In this document: positions 1 through 6,098 of the stretch, in pieces | Layout of the letters: every line of letters begins with the position of its first letter | How positions within the stretch are numbered: position 1 is the first letter of the stretch | The notes under the pieces: model-generated | What the model saw: the letters and a program-made list of their open reading frames with translations, nothing else | Database searches by the model: none | What the model was told of the DNA's origin: nothing | Position numbers and translations under genes: made by a program | Source: Methylocystaceae bacterium | Lineage (GTDB): Bacteria; Pseudomonadota; Alphaproteobacteria; Rhizobiales; Beijerinckiaceae | Assembly: GCA_003152255.1 (NCBI GenBank) | Contig: PLZT01000482.1 | Span: 2,240-8,337, forward strand | Length of the DNA stretch: 6,098 nt | Direction of reading: 5' to 3'

Positions 1-462
1 GACAATGAGCCGCTGGGCCGGGTGCGGACCGTTCCGCTATGCGCGGAGCGCTACTGTCTGCTGACCGTCGCCGGCAATCCGCTTGGCGACCGTGATCGCG
101 TCACCTGGTCCGACGTTGCCCAAATTCCGCTCTGCCTGCTTACGCCAGACATGCAAAATCGCCGCATCGTCGACGCGCTGATGCGAGAGGCCGGCGGCGC
201 GCCGCTAACGACGCTGGAGTCGGATTCGGTCATCTTGCTGTACGACCATGTGAGGGCCGGCCATTGGGCGACCATCATGCCGGAAAAGCTAGCCGCCACG
301 CTCGGGGTCGGGGAGCCCGTGCGGGCCATACCGATCGTCGAACCCGAGGTGGTGCATGAGATCGGCCTTGTCGTGCCCCTCCGAGATCCCGTGATCCCAA
401 TGGTTGCGGCGCTGGTCGCCGGGGCGAGGAAGCTCGCCGAGAGCAAGGAACTCGCGATATGA
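1..462 (+). CDS. fdsR: LysR-type transcriptional regulator, C-terminal part (probable FdsR), 5' end outside window
   Basis: The reading frame is open from base 1 and ends at TGA 460-462, giving 153 residues. The start lies upstream of the window, and the GTG at 22 is an internal valine codon. The visible part reads as the second half of a LysR substrate-binding domain: an ERYCLLT strand near residues 16-22, an ESDSVILLYDHVRAGHW segment near 73-89, an IMPEKL segment near 91-96 and the closing EIGLVVP strand near 120-126. The N-terminal winged helix-turn-helix is not in the window; LysR proteins are usually about 290-320 residues, so roughly half is missing. The gene lies 129 bp upstream of fdsG on the same strand, with a LysR-box-like repeat just after its stop. 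It is therefore inferred to be the operon's own regulator, sensing formate or a related signal. Membership of the LysR family is well supported. The name FdsR rests on position and general resemblance, so it is less certain. Confidence 0.85.
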   Translation, partial: DNEPLGRVRTVPLCAERYCLLTVAGNPLGDRDRVTWSDVAQIPLCLLTPDMQNRRIVDALMREAGGAPLTTLESDSVILLYDHVRAGHWATIMPEKLAATLGVGEPVRAIPIVEPEVVHEIGLVVPLRDPVIPMVAALVAGARKLAESKELAI

Positions 463-502
463 TAGATGACGCCTATCGATCCACGAAAGGAGCCTATTGA
501 TC
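461..502. promoter_or_regulatory. Candidate LysR-family operator upstream of fdsG (inverted repeat plus 21-bp-spaced direct repeat)
   Basis: A perfect 5-bp inverted repeat, GATAG (461-465) and CTATC (473-477) with a 7-base loop, contains the T-N11-A pattern (T463, A475) typical of LysR boxes. The right arm belongs to GCCTATCGATC (471-481). That 11-mer recurs with one mismatch as GCCTATTGATC (492-502), exactly 21 bp downstream, about two helical turns. A palindromic recognition site followed by a second half-site on the same helix face, nearer the promoter, is the usual layout for LysR regulators. Binding by the adjacent regulator is inferred. The site starts inside the regulator's stop codon, which also allows control of downstream read-through. 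Confidence 0.45.
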
Positions 503-524
503 GCGGCGCGGTTTTGCGGCAGCG

Positions 525-534
525 TATTATTAAT
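525..534 (+). promoter_or_regulatory. Possible -10 region of the fds promoter
   Basis: TATTATTAAT is the only clearly AT-rich patch in this GC-rich gap and offers a TATTAT -10-like hexamer at 525-530. The best -35-like sequence, TTGATC at 497-502, lies 22 bp upstream. That is longer than the normal 16-18 bp, so the promoter would be weak or activator-dependent. If transcription starts near 536, the LysR-box centre (469) falls near -67, a typical position for an activating LysR site. The start site has not been mapped and this call is tentative. Confidence 0.3.
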
Positions 535-580
535 CAGGAGAAAATGGCGGACTCTTAACAACCGTCAAGCTCAAGATCGC

Positions 581-586
581 AAGGGA
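581..586 (+). promoter_or_regulatory. Ribosome binding site of fdsG
   Basis: AAGGGA ends 5 bases before the ATG at 592. It supports that start. An upstream in-frame ATG at 544 is closed off by TAA at 556-558, so it cannot be the fdsG start. Confidence 0.6.
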
Positions 587-591
587 ATGAA

Positions 592-1068
592 ATGTCCGTA
601 GCCGCACCTTGGGACGCCGAGCGGGCGCGAGAGATCATCGCCGCCCATCTTGGCCTGGAAGGCCCAGCCCTCCCAATTCTTCACGCCCTTCAACACGAAT
701 TCGGCCATGTGCCGGAGGCCGCCGTGCCGCAACTCGCAGAGGCGCTGAATATTTCGCGCGCGGAGATGCATGGCGTGGTGACGTTTTATCACGACTTCAA
801 ACGCGAGCCCCAGGGCCGCCATGTGCTGAAAATCTGCCGGGCCGAGTCTTGCCAGTCCATGGGCGCCGAGAAGACGGCGCGGGATTTCCTCGCCCGTCTC
901 AAGCTTGGCTGGGGCGAGACGACGCCGGACGGCGCCTTGACCGTGGAGGCCGTCTACTGTCTCGGACTTTGTTCGCACAGTCCTTCCGCCATGTATGACG
1001 AGGAGCCGATCGGCCGCGTCGACGCGGCGCGGCTCGACGAACTCGCGGAAGAGGCGAAAAGCGCATGA
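592..1068 (+). CDS. fdsG: NAD-dependent formate dehydrogenase gamma subunit FdsG (NuoE-like [2Fe-2S] protein)
   Basis: The product is a 158-residue cytoplasmic electron-transfer subunit of the soluble formate dehydrogenase. It is homologous to NuoE of respiratory complex I and partners FdsB to form the diaphorase module. Residues 1-75 form the helical NuoE-like N-terminal part, including SRAEMHGVVTFYHDF near 55-69, a family hallmark. The thioredoxin-like domain follows and carries the four [2Fe-2S] ligands: C82 and C87 (CRAESC, C-x4-C), then C123 and C127 (CLGLC, C-x3-C). Length fits the family (about 150-180 residues). No signal peptide or membrane segment is seen. The ATG at 592 follows a good AAGGGA site. 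The stop codon overlaps the fdsB start in ATGA (1065-1068), so the two are probably translationally coupled. It is the first gene of the operon and sits directly downstream of the presumed regulator site. Confidence 0.95.
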   Translation: MSVAAPWDAERAREIIAAHLGLEGPALPILHALQHEFGHVPEAAVPQLAEALNISRAEMHGVVTFYHDFKREPQGRHVLKICRAESCQSMGAEKTARDFLARLKLGWGETTPDGALTVEAVYCLGLCSHSPSAMYDEEPIGRVDAARLDELAEEAKSA

Positions 1069-2618
1069 CCAAGATATATATCCCCCGCGACATGGCCGCG
1101 CTCGCCATGGGCGCGAAACGGGTTCTCGCCGCGGTCCAGAAGGAGATCGCCGCGCGCGGCCTCGACGTCGAGATCGTTCGCAACGGCTCGCGCGGCATGC
1201 TTTGGCTCGAGCCGCTGGTCGAGGTGGAGACGCCCGCCGGCCGCGTCGGCTATGGTCCGGTGAAGCCCTCCGACGTGGCCTCGTTGTTCGAGGCGGGGTT
1301 CCTCACGGGCGGCGCGCATCCGCTGTCCATCGGGAAGGTCGAGGCGCATCCCTATTTCGCCCGCCAGCGCCGCGTGACTTTCCAGCGCTGCGGCGTCATC
1401 GACCCAGTGTCCTTCGCCGAATATACCGCCCATGGCGGCTATAAGGGGCTCGACCGCGCCTTTTCGATCGGTCCCGAGGCGACCGGCGCCGAAATCGCCG
1501 CCTCCGGCCTTCGCGGCCGCGGCGGCGCGGGATTCCCGACCGGCATCAAATGGAAGACCGTCGCGGACTGCCCGGCGGAGAAAAAATATGTCGTGGTCAA
1601 CGCCGACGAGGGCGATAGCGGCACCTTCGCCGACCGCATGATCATGGAGGGCGACCCGCTCTCGCTGATCGAGGGCATGACCATTTGCGCCTTCGCCATC
1701 GGCGCCGACAAGGGCTATGTCTATTTGCGCGCCGAATATCCGATCGCCGCGGAAATCTTCGAGGAGGCGCTGATCGCCGCCCGCGCCGCGGGGGCGTTGG
1801 GCAAGAACATTCGCGGCTCCAACCTCTCCTTCGACATCGAGCTGCGCATGGGCGCCGGCGCCTATGTCTGCGGCGAGGAGACCTCGCTGCTCGAAAGCCT
1901 GGAGGGCAAGCGCGGCATCGTGCGCGCGAAGCCGCCGCTGCCGGCGCATGTCGGTCTGTTCGGCAAGCCGACCGTCGTCAATAACGTGCTGTCCATGGCC
2001 ACGGCGCCGATGATTCTGGCCGATGGCGGTGCCGCCTATCACGCGCTCGGCATGGACCGCTCGCGCGGCACCATTCCGCTGCAGATCGCCGGCAACGTCA
2101 AATACGCCGGACTGTGCGAGGTTCCGTTCGGCCTGAAGCTCGGCGAAATCGTCAATGACATCGGCGGCGGCACGCTCTCGGGACGACCCGTCCGCGCGGT
2201 GCAGGTCGGCGGCCCGCTCGGCGCCTATGTGCCGGTGTCGCTGTTCGACACGCCCTTCGACTATGAGGCCTACACCAAGGTCGACAGCCTGATCGGCCAC
2301 GGCGGACTCGTGGTGTTCGACGATACGGTCGACATGTCCTGGATGGCGCGCTTCGGCATGGAGTTCTGCGCGATCGAGAGCTGCGGCAAATGCACGCCCT
2401 GCCGCATCGGTTCGACCCGCGGCGTCGAGACGATCGACAAAATCCGCGCCGGCGAGAATGTCGCCGCCAACATCGAGCTGCTCAAAGACCTTTGCCAGAC
2501 GATGAAACTTGGTTCACTTTGCGCGCTCGGAGGCTTCGCGCCCTACCCGGTCGAAAGCGCGCTGCGTCACTTCCCCGAAGACTTCCACAAGCCGGCCCTT
2601 GAAGCCGTTGCCGAGTGA
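1065..2618 (+). CDS. fdsB: NAD-dependent formate dehydrogenase beta subunit FdsB (NuoF-like, FMN, NAD and [4Fe-4S])
   Basis: This 517-residue diaphorase subunit takes electrons from the FdsA iron-sulfur chain and reduces NAD+ at FMN in the cytoplasm. Residues 1 to about 115 form an N-terminal NuoE/thioredoxin-like domain with no cysteine before C109, so it cannot bind a cluster the way FdsG does. The NuoF-like core follows: the FMN-binding glycine-rich motif GLRGRGGAGFPTGIKW at 148-163, NADEGDSGTFADR at 179-191, and the nucleotide-site motif GAGAYVCGEETSLLESLEG at 263-281. An SLBB-like region covers roughly 335-400. The C-terminal [4Fe-4S] domain has ESCGKCTPCR (C440, C443, C446) and the fourth ligand C486 in SLCALGG. 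Length matches FdsB proteins (about 520 residues). The NADEGDSGT form is what I expect for the FdsB branch; NuoF has a Glu-Pro pair in that motif. The start ATG overlaps the fdsG stop, with GAGG 10 bases upstream. Confidence 0.96.
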   Translation: MTKIYIPRDMAALAMGAKRVLAAVQKEIAARGLDVEIVRNGSRGMLWLEPLVEVETPAGRVGYGPVKPSDVASLFEAGFLTGGAHPLSIGKVEAHPYFARQRRVTFQRCGVIDPVSFAEYTAHGGYKGLDRAFSIGPEATGAEIAASGLRGRGGAGFPTGIKWKTVADCPAEKKYVVVNADEGDSGTFADRMIMEGDPLSLIEGMTICAFAIGADKGYVYLRAEYPIAAEIFEEALIAARAAGALGKNIRGSNLSFDIELRMGAGAYVCGEETSLLESLEGKRGIVRAKPPLPAHVGLFGKPTVVNNVLSMATAPMILADGGAAYHALGMDRSRGTIPLQIAGNVKYAGLCEVPFGLKLGEIVNDIGGGTLSGRPVRAVQVGGPLGAYVPVSLFDTPFDYEAYTKVDSLIGHGGLVVFDDTVDMSWMARFGMEFCAIESCGKCTPCRIGSTRGVETIDKIRAGENVAANIELLKDLCQTMKLGSLCALGGFAPYPVESALRHFPEDFHKPALEAVAE

Positions 2619-2620
2619 GG
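2617..2620 (+). promoter_or_regulatory. Ribosome binding site of fdsA
   Basis: GAGG overlaps the fdsB TGA stop and ends 8 bases before ATG 2629. It favours this start over the in-frame ATG at 2509, which lies deep inside fdsB and would add 40 residues without family resemblance. Confidence 0.6.
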
Positions 2621-2628
2621 TACTGACC

Positions 2629-5508
2629 ATGAGCCTGATCAAGGAAATCGATTACGGAACACCAGAGTCGAAGTCTTCGAAACTCGTTACGCTGACGATC
2701 GACGGGCAAAGCGTCACCGTGCCCGAGGGCACGTCGATCGTGCGCGCGGCGATGGAGATCGGGACGGAAATCCCGAAACTCTGCGCGACCGACAGCATCA
2801 AGGCTTTCGGCTCGTGCCGGCTTTGCCTGATCGAGATCGAAGGACGCAACGGCACGCCGGCCTCCTGCACGACGCCGGTCATGCCGGGCATTTCCGTGCA
2901 TACCCAGACGCCGCGCCTCAAGGCGATCCGGCGCGGCGTGATGGAGCTTTACATCTCCGACCATCCGCTGGACTGCCTGACCTGCGCCGCCAACGGCGAC
3001 TGCGAATTGCAGGACATGGCGGGCGCGGTTGGGCTGCGCGAGGTGCGTTACGGCTACGACGGCGCCAATCACGTCTTCGCGCGCAACAACGGCTCGGCCA
3101 ATTTCGAGTGGATGCCGAAGGACGAGTCGAACCCCTATTTCACCTATGATCCTTCGAAGTGCATCGTTTGCAATCGCTGCGTGCGCGCCTGCGAAGAGGT
3201 GCAGGGCACCTTCGCGCTGACGATCAGCGGCCGTGGCTTCGACAGCCGCGTGTCGCCAGGCATGTCGGAAGCCTTTTTCGAATCCGAATGCGTCTCCTGC
3301 GGCGCCTGCGTTCAGGCCTGCCCGACCGCAACGCTGACCGAGAAATCGGTGATCGAGGTCGGCCAGCCCGAACACGCCGCCGTGACCACCTGCGCCTATT
3401 GCGGCGTCGGCTGCACCTTCAAGGCAGAAATGCGCGGCGAGGAAGTCGTGCGCATGACTCCCTGGAAGGACGGCAAGGCCAATCACGGCCACAGCTGCAT
3501 CAAGGGCCGCTTCGCCTATGGGTACGCAAGCCATCGCGAGCGCCTGCTGAAGCCGATGATCCGCGATTCGATTCATGAGCCCTGGCGCGTCGTGTCCTGG
3601 GACGAGGCGATCGGCTTCACCGCCCGCCGCTTCAAGGAAATCCGGGCCAAATACGGCAAGGATTCCGTCGGCGTCATCACGTCTTCGCGCTGCACCAACG
3701 AGGAAAGCTATCTGGTGCAGAAGCTGGCCCGCGCCGGTTTCGGCAATAACAACACCGACACTTGCGCACGCGTCTGCCATTCGCCGACCGGCTATGGCCT
3801 CAACCAGGCCTTCGGCACCTCGGCGGGAACACAGGATTTCGATTCCGTCGACGAAGCCGATGTGATCGTCGTCATCGGCGCCAATCCGACCGACGCGCAT
3901 CCGGTTTTCGGCTCGCGCATGAAGGCGCGCCTGCGTGACGGCGCCAAGCTGATTGTCGTCGATCCCCGCCGCATCGACCTTGTGCGCTCGCCGCATGTCG
4001 AGGCCGATTACCATCTGCCGCTGAAACCCGGCACCAATGTCGCCGTCGTGACGGCGATGGCGCATGTGATCGTCACCGAGGGCCTCGTCAACGAGAAATT
4101 CGTGCGCGAGCGCTGCGACTGGGACGAGTTCCAGGATTGGGCCGCCTTCGTCGCCGAGGACCGCAACAGCCCCGAGCAAAGCGAGAAATTCACCGGAGTC
4201 CCGGCCGCTGACGTGCGCGCGGCCGCGCGGCTTTACGCCACCGGCGGCAATGCGGCGATTTATTACGGCCTTGGCGTGACGGAGCACAGCCAGGGCTCCA
4301 CGACCGTCATGGGCATCGCCAATCTCGCGATGGCGACCGGCAATCTGGGCCGGCCTGGCGTCGGCGTTAACCCGCTGCGCGGCCAGAACAATGTGCAGGG
4401 CTCCTGCGACATGGGCTCGTTCCCGCACGAACTGCCGGGCTATCGTCATATTTCGAACGACGCCGTGCGGGCGGAGTTCGAGGCCGAATGGGGCGTCAAG
4501 CTCGATCCGGAACCCGGCCTGCGCATCCCCAATATGTTCGACGCCGCCGTCGACGGCACTTTCAAGGGCCTTTATGTCCAAGGCGAGGACATTCTACAGT
4601 CCGATCCCGACACCAAGCACGTCTCCGCCGGCCTTGCCGCGATGGATCTGGTCGTGGTGCAGGATCTGTTTTTGGTCGAGACGGCCAATTACGCCCATGT
4701 CTTCTTGCCGGGCTGCACGTTTCTCGAAAAGGACGGCACCTTCACCAACGCCGAACGCCGCATCCAGCGCGTGCGCAAGGTGATGAGCCCGAAGAATGGC
4801 TATGGCGACTGGGAGATCACCCAATTGATCGCCAACGCCATGGGCCTTGGCTGGAAATACACTCACCCCAGCGAGATCATGGACGAGATCGCGCGTCTGA
4901 CGCCGAGTTTCGCGGGCGTGTCCTTCGACAGGCTCGACGAGGACGGTTCGGTGCAGTGGCCCTGCAACGCCGAGCACCCGCACGGCGTGCCGATCATGCA
5001 CATCGAGACCTTCGCTCGCGGGAAGGGCAAGTTCGTCATCACCGAATATATCCCGACCGACGAGCGGACGGGGCCGCGTTTCCCGCTGCTTCTCACCACC
5101 GGGCGCATCCTGTCGCAATATAATGTCGGCGCGCAGACGCGGCGCACCGAGAACAGCGAATGGCATCCCGAGGACGTGCTCGAAATCCATCCGCACGACG
5201 CGGAGGATCGCGGCGTGAAGGACGGCGATTGGGTGCGGGTGCAGAGCCGCGCCGGCGACACCTCGCTGCGCGCGAAAATCAGCGATCGGATGCAGCCCGG
5301 CGTCGTTTACACGACCTTCCATCATCCGACGACGCAGGCCAATGTGATCACCACCGACAATTCGGATTGGGCGACCAATTGTCCCGAATATAAGGTGACG
5401 GCCGTGCAGATTTCGCCGTCCAACGGTCCGACCGACTGGCAGGAGCAATATCGCGAATTGTCGGAGGCCAGCCGGCGCATCGCCAACAGGATCGACGCGG
5501 CGGAATGA
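2629..5508 (+). CDS. fdsA: NAD-dependent formate dehydrogenase alpha (catalytic) subunit FdsA, Mo/bis-MGD, cysteine type
   Basis: The product is the 959-residue catalytic subunit, which converts formate to CO2 at a bis-MGD molybdenum centre. Residues 1-245 are NuoG-like: a [2Fe-2S] ferredoxin domain (C52, C63, C66, C80), a His-Cys3 [4Fe-4S] site (H112, C116, C119, C125) and a two-cluster ferredoxin domain (C178, C181, C184, C188; C221, C224, C227, C231). The molybdopterin oxidoreductase part begins with the proximal [4Fe-4S] site (C255, C258, C262, C290) and the conserved K292. The Mo ligand is C383 with H384 in ARVCHSP. The conserved catalytic arginine is R584 in NPLRGQNNVQG. From about 818 to 925 lies the molybdopterin dinucleotide-binding domain (LLTTGRILSQYN to FHHPTTQANV). 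There is no Tat signal, so the enzyme is cytoplasmic. Length agrees with FdsA proteins (about 960). The start at 2629 has a GAGG site and leaves a 10-bp gap after fdsB; the stop overlaps fdsC. All expected cofactor ligands are present, so the gene looks functional. Confidence 0.97.
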   Translation: MSLIKEIDYGTPESKSSKLVTLTIDGQSVTVPEGTSIVRAAMEIGTEIPKLCATDSIKAFGSCRLCLIEIEGRNGTPASCTTPVMPGISVHTQTPRLKAIRRGVMELYISDHPLDCLTCAANGDCELQDMAGAVGLREVRYGYDGANHVFARNNGSANFEWMPKDESNPYFTYDPSKCIVCNRCVRACEEVQGTFALTISGRGFDSRVSPGMSEAFFESECVSCGACVQACPTATLTEKSVIEVGQPEHAAVTTCAYCGVGCTFKAEMRGEEVVRMTPWKDGKANHGHSCIKGRFAYGYASHRERLLKPMIRDSIHEPWRVVSWDEAIGFTARRFKEIRAKYGKDSVGVITSSRCTNEESYLVQKLARAGFGNNNTDTCARVCHSPTGYGLNQAFGTSAGTQDFDSVDEADVIVVIGANPTDAHPVFGSRMKARLRDGAKLIVVDPRRIDLVRSPHVEADYHLPLKPGTNVAVVTAMAHVIVTEGLVNEKFVRERCDWDEFQDWAAFVAEDRNSPEQSEKFTGVPAADVRAAARLYATGGNAAIYYGLGVTEHSQGSTTVMGIANLAMATGNLGRPGVGVNPLRGQNNVQGSCDMGSFPHELPGYRHISNDAVRAEFEAEWGVKLDPEPGLRIPNMFDAAVDGTFKGLYVQGEDILQSDPDTKHVSAGLAAMDLVVVQDLFLVETANYAHVFLPGCTFLEKDGTFTNAERRIQRVRKVMSPKNGYGDWEITQLIANAMGLGWKYTHPSEIMDEIARLTPSFAGVSFDRLDEDGSVQWPCNAEHPHGVPIMHIETFARGKGKFVITEYIPTDERTGPRFPLLLTTGRILSQYNVGAQTRRTENSEWHPEDVLEIHPHDAEDRGVKDGDWVRVQSRAGDTSLRAKISDRMQPGVVYTTFHHPTTQANVITTDNSDWATNCPEYKVTAVQISPSNGPTDWQEQYRELSEASRRIANRIDAAE

Positions 5509-6098
5509 GCGAGGCTATTCCCGCTCCGGCGGTCAGGGTCCCCTGCCTCGCGCGCCGTCTCGAAGCGACGGCGCCGTGGTCGCGCGTCATCCCGGAGGAA
5601 ACGCCGATCGCCTTCACCTATGGCGGGGCGACTCATGCTGTCATGATGGCGACGCCCGCCGACCTCGAAGACTTCGCGGTTGGCTTCGCGCTGACCGAAG
5701 GGCTGATCGACACGGATACGGGGGCGCTCGATGTCGAAATCGTCGCCTCCGAGCTCGGGATCGAATTGCGTAGCTGGCTGCCGGGCGAGCGGCAGGGACA
5801 ATATGCCGCGCGGCGGCGCTCAATGGCCGGCCCGACCGGCTGCGGCCTGTGCGGCATAGAGAGCCTCGAACAGGCCACGCGCGTTCTGCCGATGCTGGAA
5901 AGCGCCTTGCGCGTGCCCGCCTCGGCTTTGATCGACGCCATGGACCGTCTGCCCGCCGCGCAAAAGCTCAACCAGGAGACGCGCGCGGTGCACGCCGCCG
6001 CCTTTTGGAATCCGGCGACCGGAGCGCTGATCGTGCGCGAGGATGTTGGACGCCACAATGCGCTCGACAAACTCGCGGGCGCGCTGACGCGGCAGGGG
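5505..6098 (+). CDS. fdsC: Formate dehydrogenase maturation factor FdsC (FdhD family), 3' end outside window
   Basis: The frame opens at ATG 5505, overlapping the fdsA stop as ATGA, and stays open through the last base, giving 198 residues without a stop. FdhD-family proteins are about 260-285 residues, so roughly the last quarter is missing. Family marks include DLEDFAVGFALTEGLI near 53-68, GPTGCGLCGIESL near 109-121 with the CxxC pair C113 and C116, and REDVGRHNALDKLAG near 178-192. In E. coli FdhD the CxxC cysteines transfer sulfur to the molybdenum cofactor before it enters formate dehydrogenase. FdsC of R. capsulatus binds bis-MGD and is needed for active FdsA. The same cytoplasmic chaperone role is inferred here. 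There is no clear Shine-Dalgarno sequence at normal spacing (the nearest, ACAGGA at 5486-5491, is 13 bases away), so translation probably depends on coupling to fdsA. That would keep the chaperone at a lower level than the enzyme. Confidence 0.93.
   Translation, partial: MSEAIPAPAVRVPCLARRLEATAPWSRVIPEETPIAFTYGGATHAVMMATPADLEDFAVGFALTEGLIDTDTGALDVEIVASELGIELRSWLPGERQGQYAARRRSMAGPTGCGLCGIESLEQATRVLPMLESALRVPASALIDAMDRLPAAQKLNQETRAVHAAAFWNPATGALIVREDVGRHNALDKLAGALTRQG

Noticed and set aside
22..24. GTG as the start of the regulator gene
   Set aside because: The frame is open to base 1 and the upstream codons (DNEPLGR) continue the LysR domain, so this is an internal valine codon of a truncated gene.
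463..591. Rho-independent terminator or riboswitch, including a molybdenum-cofactor-type RNA, in the gap before fdsG
   Set aside because: No strong GC-rich stem followed by a T-run, and no extended conserved-looking fold, can be seen. The only symmetric element is the short GATAG/CTATC repeat, better explained as a protein-binding site.
954..2300. A 448-codon open frame on the minus strand opposite fdsB
   Set aside because: Same reason: it is an antisense shadow of fdsB with low-complexity Ala/Arg/Gly-rich content and no recognisable domain.
2509..2628. Upstream in-frame ATG giving FdsA 40 extra residues
   Set aside because: The extension lies inside the fdsB coding sequence, has no family resemblance and has a poorer start context. 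ATG 2629 gives 959 residues, matching known FdsA lengths, and has a GAGG site.
2482..4581. A 699-codon open frame on the minus strand opposite fdsA and the end of fdsB
   Set aside because: It lies wholly opposite genes with complete, recognisable motifs. GC-rich codon usage routinely leaves long antisense frames open, and its product resembles no family I recognise.
4594..5448. A 284-codon minus-strand frame over the C-terminal part of fdsA
   Set aside because: It is an antisense shadow over the molybdopterin dinucleotide-binding domain, with no recognisable motif.
1..6098. An undescribed biological system, mobile element or CRISPR array
   Set aside because: Every gene belongs to the known fds formate dehydrogenase operon. 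No transposase, terminal repeats, regularly spaced repeats or abrupt composition change was seen.

Overview
The window is GC-rich, and almost all of it is plus-strand coding sequence. It carries most of an fds operon, which encodes a soluble, cytoplasmic, NAD+-linked molybdenum formate dehydrogenase. Gene order and protein sequences match the FdsGBAC type known from Cupriavidus necator and Rhodobacter capsulatus. The host is most likely a proteobacterium. The style of sequence suggests an alphaproteobacterium, possibly a methylotroph or autotroph that oxidises formate to CO2 for NADH, but the genus cannot be fixed from the sequence alone.

Layout: (1) 1-462 is the C-terminal half of a LysR-type regulator, cut by the window start. 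It is probably the dedicated regulator of the operon (FdsR). (2) 463-591 is a 129-bp gap holding a LysR-box-like inverted repeat, a direct repeat with a 21-bp period, an AT-rich -10-like patch and the fdsG ribosome binding site. (3) fdsG spans 592-1068, fdsB 1065-2618 and fdsA 2629-5508. (4) fdsC starts at 5505 and runs off the window end. A small fdsD gene would be expected beyond it but is not visible.

How the genes work together: FdsA oxidises formate at a bis-MGD molybdenum centre whose protein ligand is a cysteine (C383), not selenocysteine. Electrons pass along the FdsA iron-sulfur chain to the FdsB [4Fe-4S] cluster and FMN, where NAD+ is reduced. FdsG carries a further [2Fe-2S] cluster. 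FdsC is the FdhD-family maturation factor that handles the molybdenum cofactor for FdsA. The tight packing (ATGA overlaps at fdsG/fdsB and fdsA/fdsC, a 10-bp gap at fdsB/fdsA) points to a single transcript.

The enzyme genes look intact and ordinary for the family, with every expected cofactor ligand present. I see no mobile element, CRISPR array, RNA gene or undescribed system. The most interesting unexplained structure is the repeat arrangement between the regulator gene and fdsG.
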